Shown here: positions 54,705 to 64,000 of the stretch, piece by piece
How positions within the stretch are numbered: position 1 is the stretch's first letter
Layout: each line of letters starts with the position of its first letter
Assembly: GCA_023525975.1 (NCBI GenBank)
Contig: CM042040.1
Coordinates: forward strand, 52,235,486-52,299,485
Direction of reading: 5' to 3'
Length of the DNA: 64,000 nucleotides
From: Smallanthus sonchifolius
Lineage: Eukaryota; Streptophyta; Magnoliopsida; Asterales; Asteraceae
The notes under the pieces: model-generated
What the model was told of the DNA's origin: nothing
What the model saw: only the letters and a program-made list of their open reading frames with translations
Databases searched by the model: none
Translations under genes and position numbers: made by a program

Positions 54705-57308
54705 AGCGTTGTTCCAGGCACATGATGGGAGACATCTTTCTGCTGCATAACATTAATAATTTTAACGAAGGGTATATTTTTTTTTGTAAAAGATAAGAGA
54801 GGTAAGATCAGCAATGAATGTACAATCAGTTTTGGTACATTATGTTTTGAAAATATTGAGTTTTGAAATTTAAGAATGGTTACAAAAATATTTTTCTTTA
54901 TTTTTAAATTTGTACATTTGCTTTTTAATTTTTATGCACAAATTTAGAAGGAGAAATATAAAAAAATAAATACAAAAAGAGTCTACTTTAGTTTCCTAGT
55001 GTCAAGAAAAATACAAAAATAAGTTGTTGCTTAGTTTGTTTGAGTCTGCTTTCAGTTGATTTAAAAGAAAAATACAAAATAGTGTGTTTCTTCTTGAGTC
55101 GGGAGTTTGCAAGTGAATAAGAAGTGATATGATTATTCGTTGATTGAGGCTAGGATCAACACATGTAAGGCTTTAAATTGAAATGACTAGGATAATTGTT
55201 GGATATGTTGATAGGCTCTGCATGTGATACACTTGAACAAAATGATCTTATGGCCTTAGTGGGGAACATCTCATAGATTAGTGTAATGTGTTATTCCTGT
55301 TAATAATAGAGAACTTAAACATAAAGGTTGATGAATTATGGATAACCCTTGCTCTATTGGGATTGCACTAACCGGGAGCTTCACAGTTAAAAGACATGCA
55401 TTACAATAGGTGAAAAGACACTCAATGATAGCGCAAAGCTACTCTACAAAGCAGAATTCTGAGCAAAAAGACACGCAATGTTAATGTCGTGCTATAGGAA
55501 AATCTCAAAAGATATGCAATGACATACATCCAAAAGATATGTCTAAAGACATACATATTAGTATACTCGTAAGTATTTTTCTTTTTGGAAATATGTGACT
55601 GGAAAAGGATCTCTTGTCAAGGCTTGTAAGTCCGGTGTGCTATGACCCTGAGCTTTTGTTGATTCTGAACATGTAAGTCTGTAGTGCTATGTTTTTTATC
55701 AAATTTTGTTAGAGATTTCCTGAAAAGTTGCATAAACCCGTGCTAGTTATGCTCAATTAGTTATTATTTAGGTGCTCAAAAGATCACGAGGAAGGGGAGG
55801 TTTACTTGATAAGTTGTGGGGTTCATTAATGTTCATCAAGAATTCACATAATTTACATTCCTTTAATTTTAATGTTTATGAGATATGAGTGTGGGACCCA
55901 TTAGGTCATAAATAATTTTACCCAAAACATGATAATATGAATCACAAGTGAAAGACTAAGGTTTGACGTTAAAACATGAGTTTAGAAGGATCTAAATATT
56001 AGCAATCCACTTGACCTGTCTGAGTAAAAATAATAGCTGAAAAATGTTCCTTAGTCTGTCTATAGAACAATATGATCGCATTGCAAACTTTCTAAAGGCT
56101 CGTTGTTGGTTAGTATGTATAGATATAAAAATGTTTATAACTGTTTTAATTGAGTCATGTTTGTTTTGTTTTATTTTTCTTTATTTTTACTTCAGTTTTA
56201 ATTTAGTTTTTAGTCTTTTTCTATTTTTTACTTTACTTTACGTTTATTTTATATTTGCAAAAAATAACCATTCTTGTATTTAAAGATTTATTATCAAAAA
56301 AGTTAGAATTTCAAAAGTTTGATAGTACATGAACATACTAGGTATTCGTGTGGATACTGGATCCTCTGTTGCATATAAATGTCTGCTTACAAAAATTCTA
56401 AGAAATTGCAGGATTTGTTTCAAATCAAGAACCAGGGGTTGAAGAAGAATGAAATGCTATCAATTGCTGACAAGCTTGAATTACCACTGCAACAGAATGT
56501 ACCCGAGTCAGAAGAACCTGATGTGTTTTCATCTTTCGACAATGAAAGTACACATGAAAAAGTATACGTGAATCTGCTTGAAAGAGAAAGAATGAAAAAG
56601 AAAAAGAGCTGCTGAGAATCCTACTCTCACATCCTCTTTTAGCAAGATGCTTTAGCAAATGCTGACTAGGATCCACATAAGAATCTAAATCCAAGAGATG
56701 AAAAAGAGACCCAAGTTTGAGAGTTCAGAAATGTTGAACCTTATCAAAACCAACAGCGACAGCACAACAACCACATACTTTGATGAAAATTTTGTATGTC
56801 GGAAGTGGTGATCAAAGTGCTACATTCGAGTTATGAAGATCATTTGATAACATCAGACTAGGGGGAGATTGTTAGGTCTATATGTGAGGCTGACGCGTAC
56901 CAAATAAATAGAAGTGTTAGTGTTACCGAATTTGAATGTATTTGGTTTTAGAACCGTGAACCATAGATTCATGAGTTGGGTCTTGGGCCGGCCATGGGCC
57001 GAGAACATGTATTATGGGCTTAGTTTCTTTATGCTTAGTATAAATACATGTATTCGTGACCTAAATGAGGTTAGCAGCTAGAAAGACAAATTTGAGAGGA
57101 GTTAGATGAGTTGGAAAACTGTGTAGAGGGTTATCGGTTTTTTATTAGTTTTTCCTTTGTAATTCTCTCAAGAAATTTACGAGTTTTACATTGAGTTCTT
57201 GTGTTCTTGATTCACCACACTTTATAGTTTCCGCCTATTAAATGTGAGACTTGATATTGTGTTCGTGTGTTTATTCAAATATCCGGATATAGATTAGGAC
57301 TTACAACA
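54705..57308 (+). mobile_element. Degenerate Ty1/copia relic with 3' LTR
   Basis: Near 54711-54830 a protease remnant is readable (CSRHMMGD, GYI, RGKISNEC-like with breaks). 54840-56850 is AT-rich and largely unreadable. It includes an unrecognised ORF at 56379-56615 (78 codons, Lys/Glu-rich). The polypurine tract agactagggggaga lies at 56855-56868 and the LTR follows. No 5' LTR is seen. Confidence 0.65.
56870..57308 (+). repeat. 3' LTR of degenerate copia relic (439 bp)
   Basis: TGTTAGGTCTATATG...ACTTACAACA, directly after the polypurine tract. A TATA-like agtataaatac lies near 57038. The sequence is unlike the E1/E2 LTR. Confidence 0.75.
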
Positions 57309-57580
57309 TTTAATGGGTTTAAAATTTTATTTTCTAATTACAGGTGAACATCTTAGTAAATGGTTATCTATACTATATAATAATAATAATAATAATAAAA
57401 AAAATATAAGTATAGGTGAAAACTTAAAATTGATATGTTAAAAGATTATCATTTCGAAAAGCTTTTAAAAACATAATTCACGTCCTGATTCTTTCTTAAA
57501 ATATACATATCATATTTACTTAAATTTATGGGAAACAAACAATATTAGAATACTTTTCTTAAATAAATTTTAGGTTTTAA

Positions 57581-57874
57581 TCAAGCCAAAAGCCAAAAAT
57601 CTTTCTGACGTTTGGTTGTAATGAGATATCCACCGACTCGTTTGCTCTTCCTCCTTACCGCCACCGCCATACAAGTGGCATTTTGAACACAGTAATCCAC
57701 CACTCCGCCAACATGTCCAACCGATGATTTACCTGCCCATGCCATCAATAGCCGCCATGTGATCGGTTGCTTCTTTTGCCCTAGAACCAACATCGTCACC
57801 TCTTGCTTTTTTGCTTCCTCCACAATGGTTATACCCTTGTCTTTTCCTTCTACTATTGATATCTCAACTTGTAG
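57581..57874 (-). CDS. USP gene exon 3 (98 codons with stop)
   Basis: The acceptor is ATTAAAG. It begins LQVEISIVEGKDKGITIVEE and ends at TGA (57581-57583) after KDFWLLA. The stretch 57309-57580 downstream is AT-rich. Confidence 0.9.
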   Translation of the reverse strand, partial: LQVEISIVEGKDKGITIVEEAKKQEVTMLVLGQKKQPITWRLLMAWAGKSSVGHVGGVVDYCVQNATCMAVAVRRKSKRVGGYLITTKRQKDFWLLA

Positions 57875-60800
57875 CTTTAATATAAAAAAGAAATATGTTA
57901 AGAGCCGATGATTCCTGACACAGTTCCAGAATGATACAAAAATAAATAGGCTTTATGTTGACTAATATAACCCGTTTACTAATTGGGTCAAGACGAACAC
58001 AAGCCATTTAATAAATGGATTAACCCGAACATGACCCATTAAAACATATGGTTGACTTTTAAACCAACTTTTTCAGTTCTCATGGTTTTTAAACAGCCTT
58101 AACTTTTTCATATGTTAATATTAAAAAACAAATACACCATAAATCGAGCATTTTATTCTTTTTAACTTAAGTATAATATAACTATAATTTTTTTTATTTA
58201 AAAAAAATAATAATACATGATTATGCGTTTTACCAGTGTCTGTGTTAGTGTGTTGGGTTCACCGCCGCATCGTGCGGGCACCCCTCTAGGAAGAAAGGAT
58301 AATGAGTATGGCTGATGGGTATTTATGTCATTTATTTTTAGTTTTTTTAAAGCATTAAAAGGCTATATGTGATATAAAAGGTGTGTAAGTAAAACTTACA
58401 AAACTTTTAAAAAGTGTAAGAAGCTTGGAAGTAATACTCACATCCGGATGTTTCATATGACATGTTTTTCTCATAGAACATATAAAACCAGGAACTTTTG
58501 CAGCTTTCTCCTTATCCACCTCATTTCCTATAACAAATACGCATGAAAAAAATGATAATCTATACAAAATTACACAGACATGTTTGGATCGTATTTTAGT
58601 GGACTCCTTTTAGATTTCCTTCTCTATTTGCACTCTATTGCATCTTCGAAATTATGCAAACCTTTACGGTATAGGTTAGAAAATGTCAATCCAATACAAC
58701 AGACAAATGAAATTACTTTATAAAACGACGTGTGTGTATATAAGCATCATGAAAAAACCATATAGTTAGACGAAAATCGAGAAAACTGTCAAGAGCTAAT
58801 TAATAATTTATAGATTTTTTTTATTTTTTTAATTTATTTCTAAGTGTATTAATATAATATTACATAATTTACCAAAAAATCATTTTACGTATACTTAACT
58901 GTAACTTTTTTATTTTCTGTTTACGTAAACGTAACACTATGTGTTACATGTACGTAAGCCAACACTTAAAATATTTTTTTGTAAAAAGAGTAATATTACA
59001 TTAATACTCTAAAAATAAAATAAAATAAAATGATTTTTTTTTTGTTTTCGATGAGCCGGTTTTGAGTTAAATCAGAGTTCGTTTGAGCCGCTTCCCCTCT
59101 GTTCCCTTTTTTTTAGCTTTACGGTTTAGATTTTTAGGGGGTTTAGGTTTCTGAGGGGTCGGGGAAGGGGTGTAACATCCCGGAAATACGAAAGTTTATG
59201 GGCCAGGTTAGTGAGCGACCCGAGTCTATATCAAATTAAATGACGAGTAAGGTTTGTCACGTATGGGGCATTTTTACGACGATAAATGACTAATCAGTCA
59301 TTTAAGAGTTAACTCGAGATCAACAGATGCAAGCCGGAATTGGAAGGACCCGAAACTTAACTCGTAGGTGGTATATAAACCACTTAAACGCAAACCCTAG
59401 GGCCATTGTTGACCCTTTGCGTACAACGAACGAGAAACTGAGAGAGAGAGAGAGAGAGAGCTAGCCGGAGAAAAAGGAAGGATTCGACGGCGGGGTGGTG
59501 CGACGGCGCTTACGTGGTAGTGTGATTCCCGGACCGCATTTTGGTAACCTTGATTCTTATTCTTTTCTTTTTTTTGTTTTAGGTTATGCATGGAACCCGT
59601 TTAGTGTTTGGTCTTTATTTATGGTGATCGGAGAAGGAGACGAGGATGGTGGTTGGGTGACGGCTGCAATGGCAACCATGGTGACGGTTGTGGTGGTGCG
59701 ACGAGGAGACGGCAGATTCTGGTATTGGGGTGGTAGTACGACAACGGGGGACGACGAAGTATGAAGGTGACCGACGACAACAGTGATGGTGATTGACCCG
59801 TCGACGAGGGCGGCTCGGCGCTGGTGCGAAAAAGCTATGGTGACCCGTTAGGGTTGGTACTCGGTGATGGAATACGGTGGAACACGGGAGGCGGACATGC
59901 TGGCAACCGGTCACGGTGGTGGCTGTGTGCGGGAAACACGGTGGTACGCGATGGTCCCTGTGGTTTACCAAAATTTTAAATTTGGTTCCTAGATTTCCAA
60001 AGGTACACGGATGGTCCATGGGGTTTGCACTTTGTAACACATTTAGTCCCGAAACTTTGCCAAAAGTACACGTATGGTCCTTGTGGTTTGCACGGATGGT
60101 CCATGGGGTTTGCACTTTGTAACACATTTAGTCCCGAAACTTTTCCAAAAGTACACGTATGGTCCCTTTGTAACGTATTTAGTCTCTAACTTTAACCTTC
60201 TAAAACTTTTAGATTTGTTAGTTGCGGACTAAATGCGTTTCAAAGTGCAAACCACGGGGACCATCCATGTACTTTTGTAAGCTAGGGACCAAATTCAAAC
60301 TTTTAGAAAACCAGAGGGACCATTCGTGTACTTTACTCTTTAAAATTCGTCAAAAACAAGATACTATAATGGATGATATATGGTTGGGTTGTTTTCATTT
60401 CATCCGTTCCCTGTAAAGTTATGTGTGTGATTATGATAATTGGTTTAATTGGAAAGTAAATGCATGGTAATTAATTTGATTAGTAGGTAAGTCATATTTA
60501 CGTTATACCCATTAGGTTATTGACAAAAATCGAATATACCTCTTTATGGTCTTATATGATTAAAAATTACCCATTGGGATACCGTTACCCAATCATTTTT
60601 AAACTCGCCTTAAAAACTCACTTGAAATATAAAACAACTAAATTACACTTACGATAATTTGAAAATTTTAAAACTGAGTAAAGTATACGAATGGTCTTTA
60701 TGGTTTACCAATATTTTGGATTTAGTCCCTAGATTTCCAAAATTACACGGATGGTCCATGAGGTTTGCACTTTGTAACACATTTAGTCCACAAACTTTGT

Positions 60801-62657
60801 CAAAAGTACATGTATGGTTCTTGTGGTTTGCACTTTAATTTATAACGTATTTAGTCTCTAACTTTTAGAATTGTTGGCTGCGGACTAAATGCGTTACAAA
60901 GTGCAAACCACAGGGACCATGCATGTACTTTTGTAAAACTAGGGACCAAATCTAAAATTTTGATAAATCACAAGAACCATCCGTGTACTTTACTCTTTAA
61001 AATTCCTCAAAGACAAGAGACTTTAATTGATGATGATATAGTTCTTTTTTCTTTTAGTAGAAACATGAATTACAAATTGAATTGAATAGAGTGGCTCACA
61101 AATCCCTTATTATTTATATAATTTATTTTCCTGCTTTGTGTCTTGCTAAGCTTTGTTTAATAACAGTGGTTCTAAGAAAATATAAAAATATTAACAACTT
61201 TAAGATACTATTTTTTATATATATTTACAATTTTTATAATATATTAAGATAAATGAGTTCAGGTAATCGCGTGAGTGTCACCTAATACATACACACCTTA
61301 AACTTGGAAAAAATTATAAAATTAATTATTTACCTAGTCTCGTACCCGAATACCTTAGCCCTAAACGTTTCAGGTTTCATGTTCTCATGTCTGGTAGTTT
61401 TATTGTCATCCATACATATGACGGTTCAAGCAGAGCAAATTGATATTTGCCCCATTTATTTAATACTAAACATACATTTTGAAAAGGGATTGTCAGTACG
61501 TATACAGTGCTTTAGCATGATTGGTTATATTGGACGGTTGAGAAGTGGTCAATAGTTGGATTTAATTGTGCCTTCTTTTTCATTTGCCACAATTGTTTTG
61601 TTACTATTTTAATTGTTTTCTTTGGATATTAGACACAAAAAGGTGCCATTGACCTTGTGGTCGCTGGTAACTTACTTAGGGTGAAGGGGTTGGCCAGGTA
61701 GGAGAGAAGGTCAGCGAGTAAGGGGGTACACCGTCCCTTGTACTTCAAGTAGTTTGGCCGAGTAAATTTACTCGGGTGAACTTCACTCTTTCTTTACTCT
61801 CTCTACCACTATCATACACACCATTTCTATTTAAATATTTTCTTTTTATAAAAAAGTGGGTGAGTAATGAATAGGGTGTTTTCAATAAAATTTAAATAAA
61901 TAAATAGTTTTGAGATGTTAGAATTGTATTGGACAATTTTGATAAGTAATTGAATAAATGGGTAAATGACCCCATTCATCCTTAAGCAATCCCATTTACT
62001 AAGATTTCTTGGTCAAATGTCCATTTTCGTATTTTTCCTTTTTTATACCCTTTTTTTATTATTTAATGTTTTTCTTTTAGTTTGGTTTTTTTCTGGTTTT
62101 TATTAAACTTATTTTTTTTGTTACTTATAGATTATATGATTTTACGTTTCAATACCTAACGTTCCCGTTTTATCACCATTAATATCGGCGCGTAGCGAGG
62201 TTTGTTCCCCTAGTTTTTTTTTATATAAATATAACTATTAACAAATAACTGGTTTGTGACGAACTTAGCGTCACAAAAGACCTTATTTTAACAACATAAA
62301 AGATGACAAGATTGCTAGAAACGAACCTTGTTTAGGATTAATTTTCTTGACATAGAGAAGAACTAGAATGTCATGACTCTGAACCGTATGCGTTAAGGCC
62401 CATTGCAAAGCGTTTTTTGTTTCGACACTTGAATCAACGACGATCATCACTTTCCTAGAGGGCTTGACTTTAGCGACACCGTCGGATTTTGTCTCTTTCT
62501 CATTCACAAACCCATCAGAAGGTTTGGATTTTTGATCATCGGTTATAGTAGAATAATTAACACACTCTTTCGATTGTATGGTTGGTGAACGGACTCGAAC
62601 ATGTGGGCGAAATTTGGCTAGGCAAAAACTTGGCATTTTGGAGCCATTTCTGACCAT
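57581..62657 (-). CDS. Universal-stress-protein-like gene, three exons, 236 aa
   Basis: Exons on the minus strand: 62327-62657, 58442-58527 and 57581-57874, all GT-AG, total 711 bp. The N-terminus is basic/Ser-rich. The USP fold starts near residue 68 with KVMIVVDSSVETKNALQWAL and ILVLLYVKK, continues through exon 2 (EVDKEKAAKVPGF) and ends with LQVEISIVEG, EEAKKQEVTMLVLGQKK, GGVVDYCVQNATCMAVAVRR and YLITTKRQKDFWLLA. The ending is characteristic of the plant adenine-nucleotide-alpha-hydrolase-like USP group. The Gly-x2-Gly of the ATP motif reads Gly-Gln-Lys-Lys, so ATP binding is doubtful. The first intron is 3.8 kb and repeat-filled. Confidence 0.9.
58442..58527 (-). CDS. USP gene exon 2 (86 bp)
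   Basis: After acceptor TTATAG it encodes NEVDKEKAAKVPGFICSMRK to HPD and ends at GAT|GTGAGT in complete codons. Confidence 0.85.
59170..59940 (+). repeat. Ty3/gypsy-type LTR-like fragment in USP intron
   Basis: It begins TGTAACATCCCGGAAATACG. A TATA box (gtatataaacc) follows near 59370, then a transcribed-looking GA-rich and GGTGACGG-rich stretch. The foldback element at 59940 lies at its right side. The inner end is not seen, so it may be a solo or truncated LTR. Confidence 0.5.
59940..60340. mobile_element. Foldback element, ATGGTCC/TGTGGTTT family, copy A
   Basis: The left arm (acgcgatggtccctgtgg, ttggttcctag, acacggatggtcc) returns inverted on the right (gggaccatccatgtac, ctagggaccaaa, gggaccattcgtgtac). 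The central part has an extra tandem of cacggatggtccatggggtttgc-like DNA. The antisense ORF across it is a shadow. Confidence 0.75.
60676..60995. mobile_element. Foldback element, ATGGTCC/TGTGGTTT family, copy B
   Basis: It is bounded by gagtaaagta and tactttactc. The structure is as in copy A. The DNA to the right of both copies is similar too (60341-60390 and 60996-61045), so either the element extends further or a segmental duplication made the pair. Confidence 0.75.
61046..62282. other. Rest of the large USP intron, no gene recognised
   Basis: AT-rich with one short ORF (61304-61555, 83 codons) of no recognised family, and a moderately GC-rich stretch at 61640-61800 with tttactcggg/ccgagtaaat words. 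No splice-consistent extra exon was found. Confidence 0.45.
62327..62657 (-). CDS. USP gene exon 1 (residues 1-110)
   Basis: It starts MVRNGSKMPSFCLAKFRPHV and ends ...KKINPKQ plus one base, with donor CAAG|GTTCGT. The split codon is completed by exon 2. Confidence 0.88.
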
Positions 62658-62919
62658 TTTGTTCCCTTGGGTTGGAGTCTAAACTTCCTTTGTAAGCTGT
62701 AACTATGATGGTGAAGAAGGAAGATAAGAAGAAGACGAATTAATTAAAGGGACAAAGCAAGAAAGGTGTAAGTGTATTATTAATGATAGGCTTGTTGGGG
62801 CCTATGATGTCTTTTTAGTTTTTTATTTGGTGAAAGTAATTATTATATAATTTTTTTTTTTGACTTTTTTTTTTAGGTCAAACAACTCCATTTTTTGGTT
62901 CGATAATCAACAAGGCAAA
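62658..62919 (-). promoter_or_regulatory. Upstream region of the USP gene
   Basis: The 5' UTR is probably within 62658-62760 (purine-rich gaagaaggaagataag on the plus strand). No clear TATA box is seen. Confidence 0.35.
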
Positions 62920-63478
62920 TTACATAAGGATAGCAGGTAGACGGACAACAAACTGCGCCGCCATCCCCTTCTGAATGGAAAACCCTAATCTACTAAAAAC
63001 AAAGCCTCGCCCCTGAGGAGTCGTAAAGTTGCTGTGGACCACACGCTGAACTCTAGCCAAGAACCGAACCGCCTTCGGCGCCAAGGAGCCGAACGTGTCA
63101 AACGCCAGGGGGACAAAGGCATGCTGATTATCCTCACAAGCTTTCGCGTGCTTTTCCACCTTCTTTGACTCTGCTTTCATAACCATTTGCCCCGCCACAA
63201 ACCCATTTTCCCGCAACCCAGCTAGGGGGGATACACCTGTGAGATCGACACAAGCATGTTTCCCACCCTCCCAACCAAAAACTAGCACGTCCGCCGGGCG
63301 TAGGGTGGACCTCCCTTCCGCCGGGTCCGTAAGAAAATTAACCGGTGCCTCTTTCTTTGTCGAGATCCCTGCTCGTCTGAGAATATCCATTAACGCGTCT
63401 CGAACAAAATCATGGCGATACTTAAACCCCGACAGCTCTCTACAGTGTAACGCATAATATCCGAATATACTTCCTCGG
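62920..63478 (-). pseudogene. Transposon-type C-terminal domain (restriction-endonuclease-like), truncated
   Basis: The open frame reads GYYALHCRELSG, YRHDFVRDALMDILRRAGIS, RSTLRPADVLVFGWEGGKHA, CVDLTGVSPLAGL, KVEKHAKACEDNQHAFVPLA, FDTFGSLAPKAVRFL, then FSIQKGMAAQFVVRLPAI and stop at 62920-62922. I recognise this as a domain common downstream of reverse-transcriptase regions in repeated plant ORFs. The Asp in ADVLVFGW and CVDLT spacing resembles PD-(D/E)XK nucleases, which is inference. The frame is cut upstream by the palindrome at 63471. Confidence 0.6.
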
Positions 63479-63680
63479 CTATCAAATACAAATATAACAC
63501 ATCGAAATCCACACTTGCTTGTTAGTGATAAAGCTTTTGTCCATATAATATCCAAAACAATACTTATTATAATAATAATAATAATAAGTATTGTTTTGGA
63601 TATTATATGGACAAATGCTTTATCACTAACAAGCAAGTGTGGATTTCGATGTGTTATATTTGTATTTGATAGCCGAGGAA
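63471..63680. repeat. Near-perfect palindrome, 100-bp arms, 10-bp loop
   Basis: Arms 63471-63570 and 63581-63680 are inverted copies with one mismatch by eye (cttttgtcc versus atttgtcc). The loop is an AAT-repeat. Both strands therefore encode almost the same short ORF. Flanking DNA is not inverted. Confidence 0.95.
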
Positions 63681-64000
63681 AACTGTACAGTTTCGAGAAA
63701 TATTTACACGAAAATTTCACAAGAAAGAAAAACGCGATGATTATGAAGTTGTTTAGACATTCTCCATTAGTTGAGTAGAGACATTGTTCTCTGTTACGTG
63801 TTATGCTTCATCATATCATTACTTAAATTTTGATTAATTTCAGTAACCGAAACAATGGATATCATAATACTGAACATAATAAAGATAATGAGACCACTAA
63901 AACGAATTTCGGATATGCTACTGATAACAAACAAAGAGAATGAATCGAAACAAGAAGTAAACAATTTTGACGATATTATTATATACATAAATATTATTGA
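63681..64000. other. No feature seen
   Basis: AT-rich DNA with only short random ORFs to the window end. Confidence 0.5.

Noticed and set aside
59615..60127. 170-codon minus-strand ORF
   Set aside because: It spans an LTR-like fragment and the foldback element. The repeated DHPCTF-like words are translations of the inverted repeats.
62160..62215. Third Helitron 3' end (ends ccccctag-like CTAG then T)
   Set aside because: The upstream stem is weak and no matching TC 5' end was found nearby.

Overview
The window is plant nuclear DNA, most likely from the daisy family (Asteraceae). It is AT-rich and mostly transposable elements. It has two host genes with introns (GT-AG junctions that keep frame), plant-type RTE and SINE copies, Helitrons, and LTR elements of plant Ty1/copia and Ty3/gypsy lineages. 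The family-level guess rests on the accessory ORFs of the copia elements, which resemble proteins I associate with Asteraceae SIRE-like elements. That is inference, not proof.

Host genes. (1) 18131-22453, minus strand: a four-exon RING-H2 E3 ubiquitin ligase of 207 codons, with an N-terminal myristoylation/palmitoylation-type motif. (2) 57581-62657, minus strand: a three-exon universal-stress-protein-like gene of 236 codons, whose 3.8-kb intron is packed with repeats. No other stretch gives a convincing host gene.

LTR elements. E1 (about 5124-12212, plus) is a 5'-truncated SIRE/Maximus-type copia element. E2 (28826-42118, plus, 13.3 kb) is a full-length relative with 776/777-bp LTRs and a perfect 5-bp target duplication AGTTT. 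Both carry a long accessory region between RNase H and the 3' LTR. In E1 this region holds an antisense fragment of a host ubiquitin-ribosomal protein S27a gene. In E2 it holds an 84-bp-arm snap-back inversion. E3 (44100-51756, minus) is a gag-deleted Ty3/gypsy chromovirus with 1.9-kb LTRs and the target duplication GATAC. Between and beyond these are a copia gag relic with primer site and LTR (51970-54650, minus), a copia relic ending in a 439-bp LTR (54705-57308, plus), and LTR-like fragments starting TGTAACATCCC at 13778, 14278 (minus) and 59170 (plus).

Smaller elements. There is a 5'-truncated RTE LINE (1703-2253), two related SINEs (15779-16059 and 27162-27361), a hAT-type MITE in a RING-gene intron (21773-22035), at least two Helitrons with TC...hairpin-CTAG ends (24278-24644 and 43065-43494) plus a probable third around the first, and several foldback elements with long inverted arms. 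A 100-bp-arm near-perfect palindrome lies at 63471-63680, next to a transposon-type nuclease-like ORF. The transposon ORFs are nearly all broken by frameshifts or stops.
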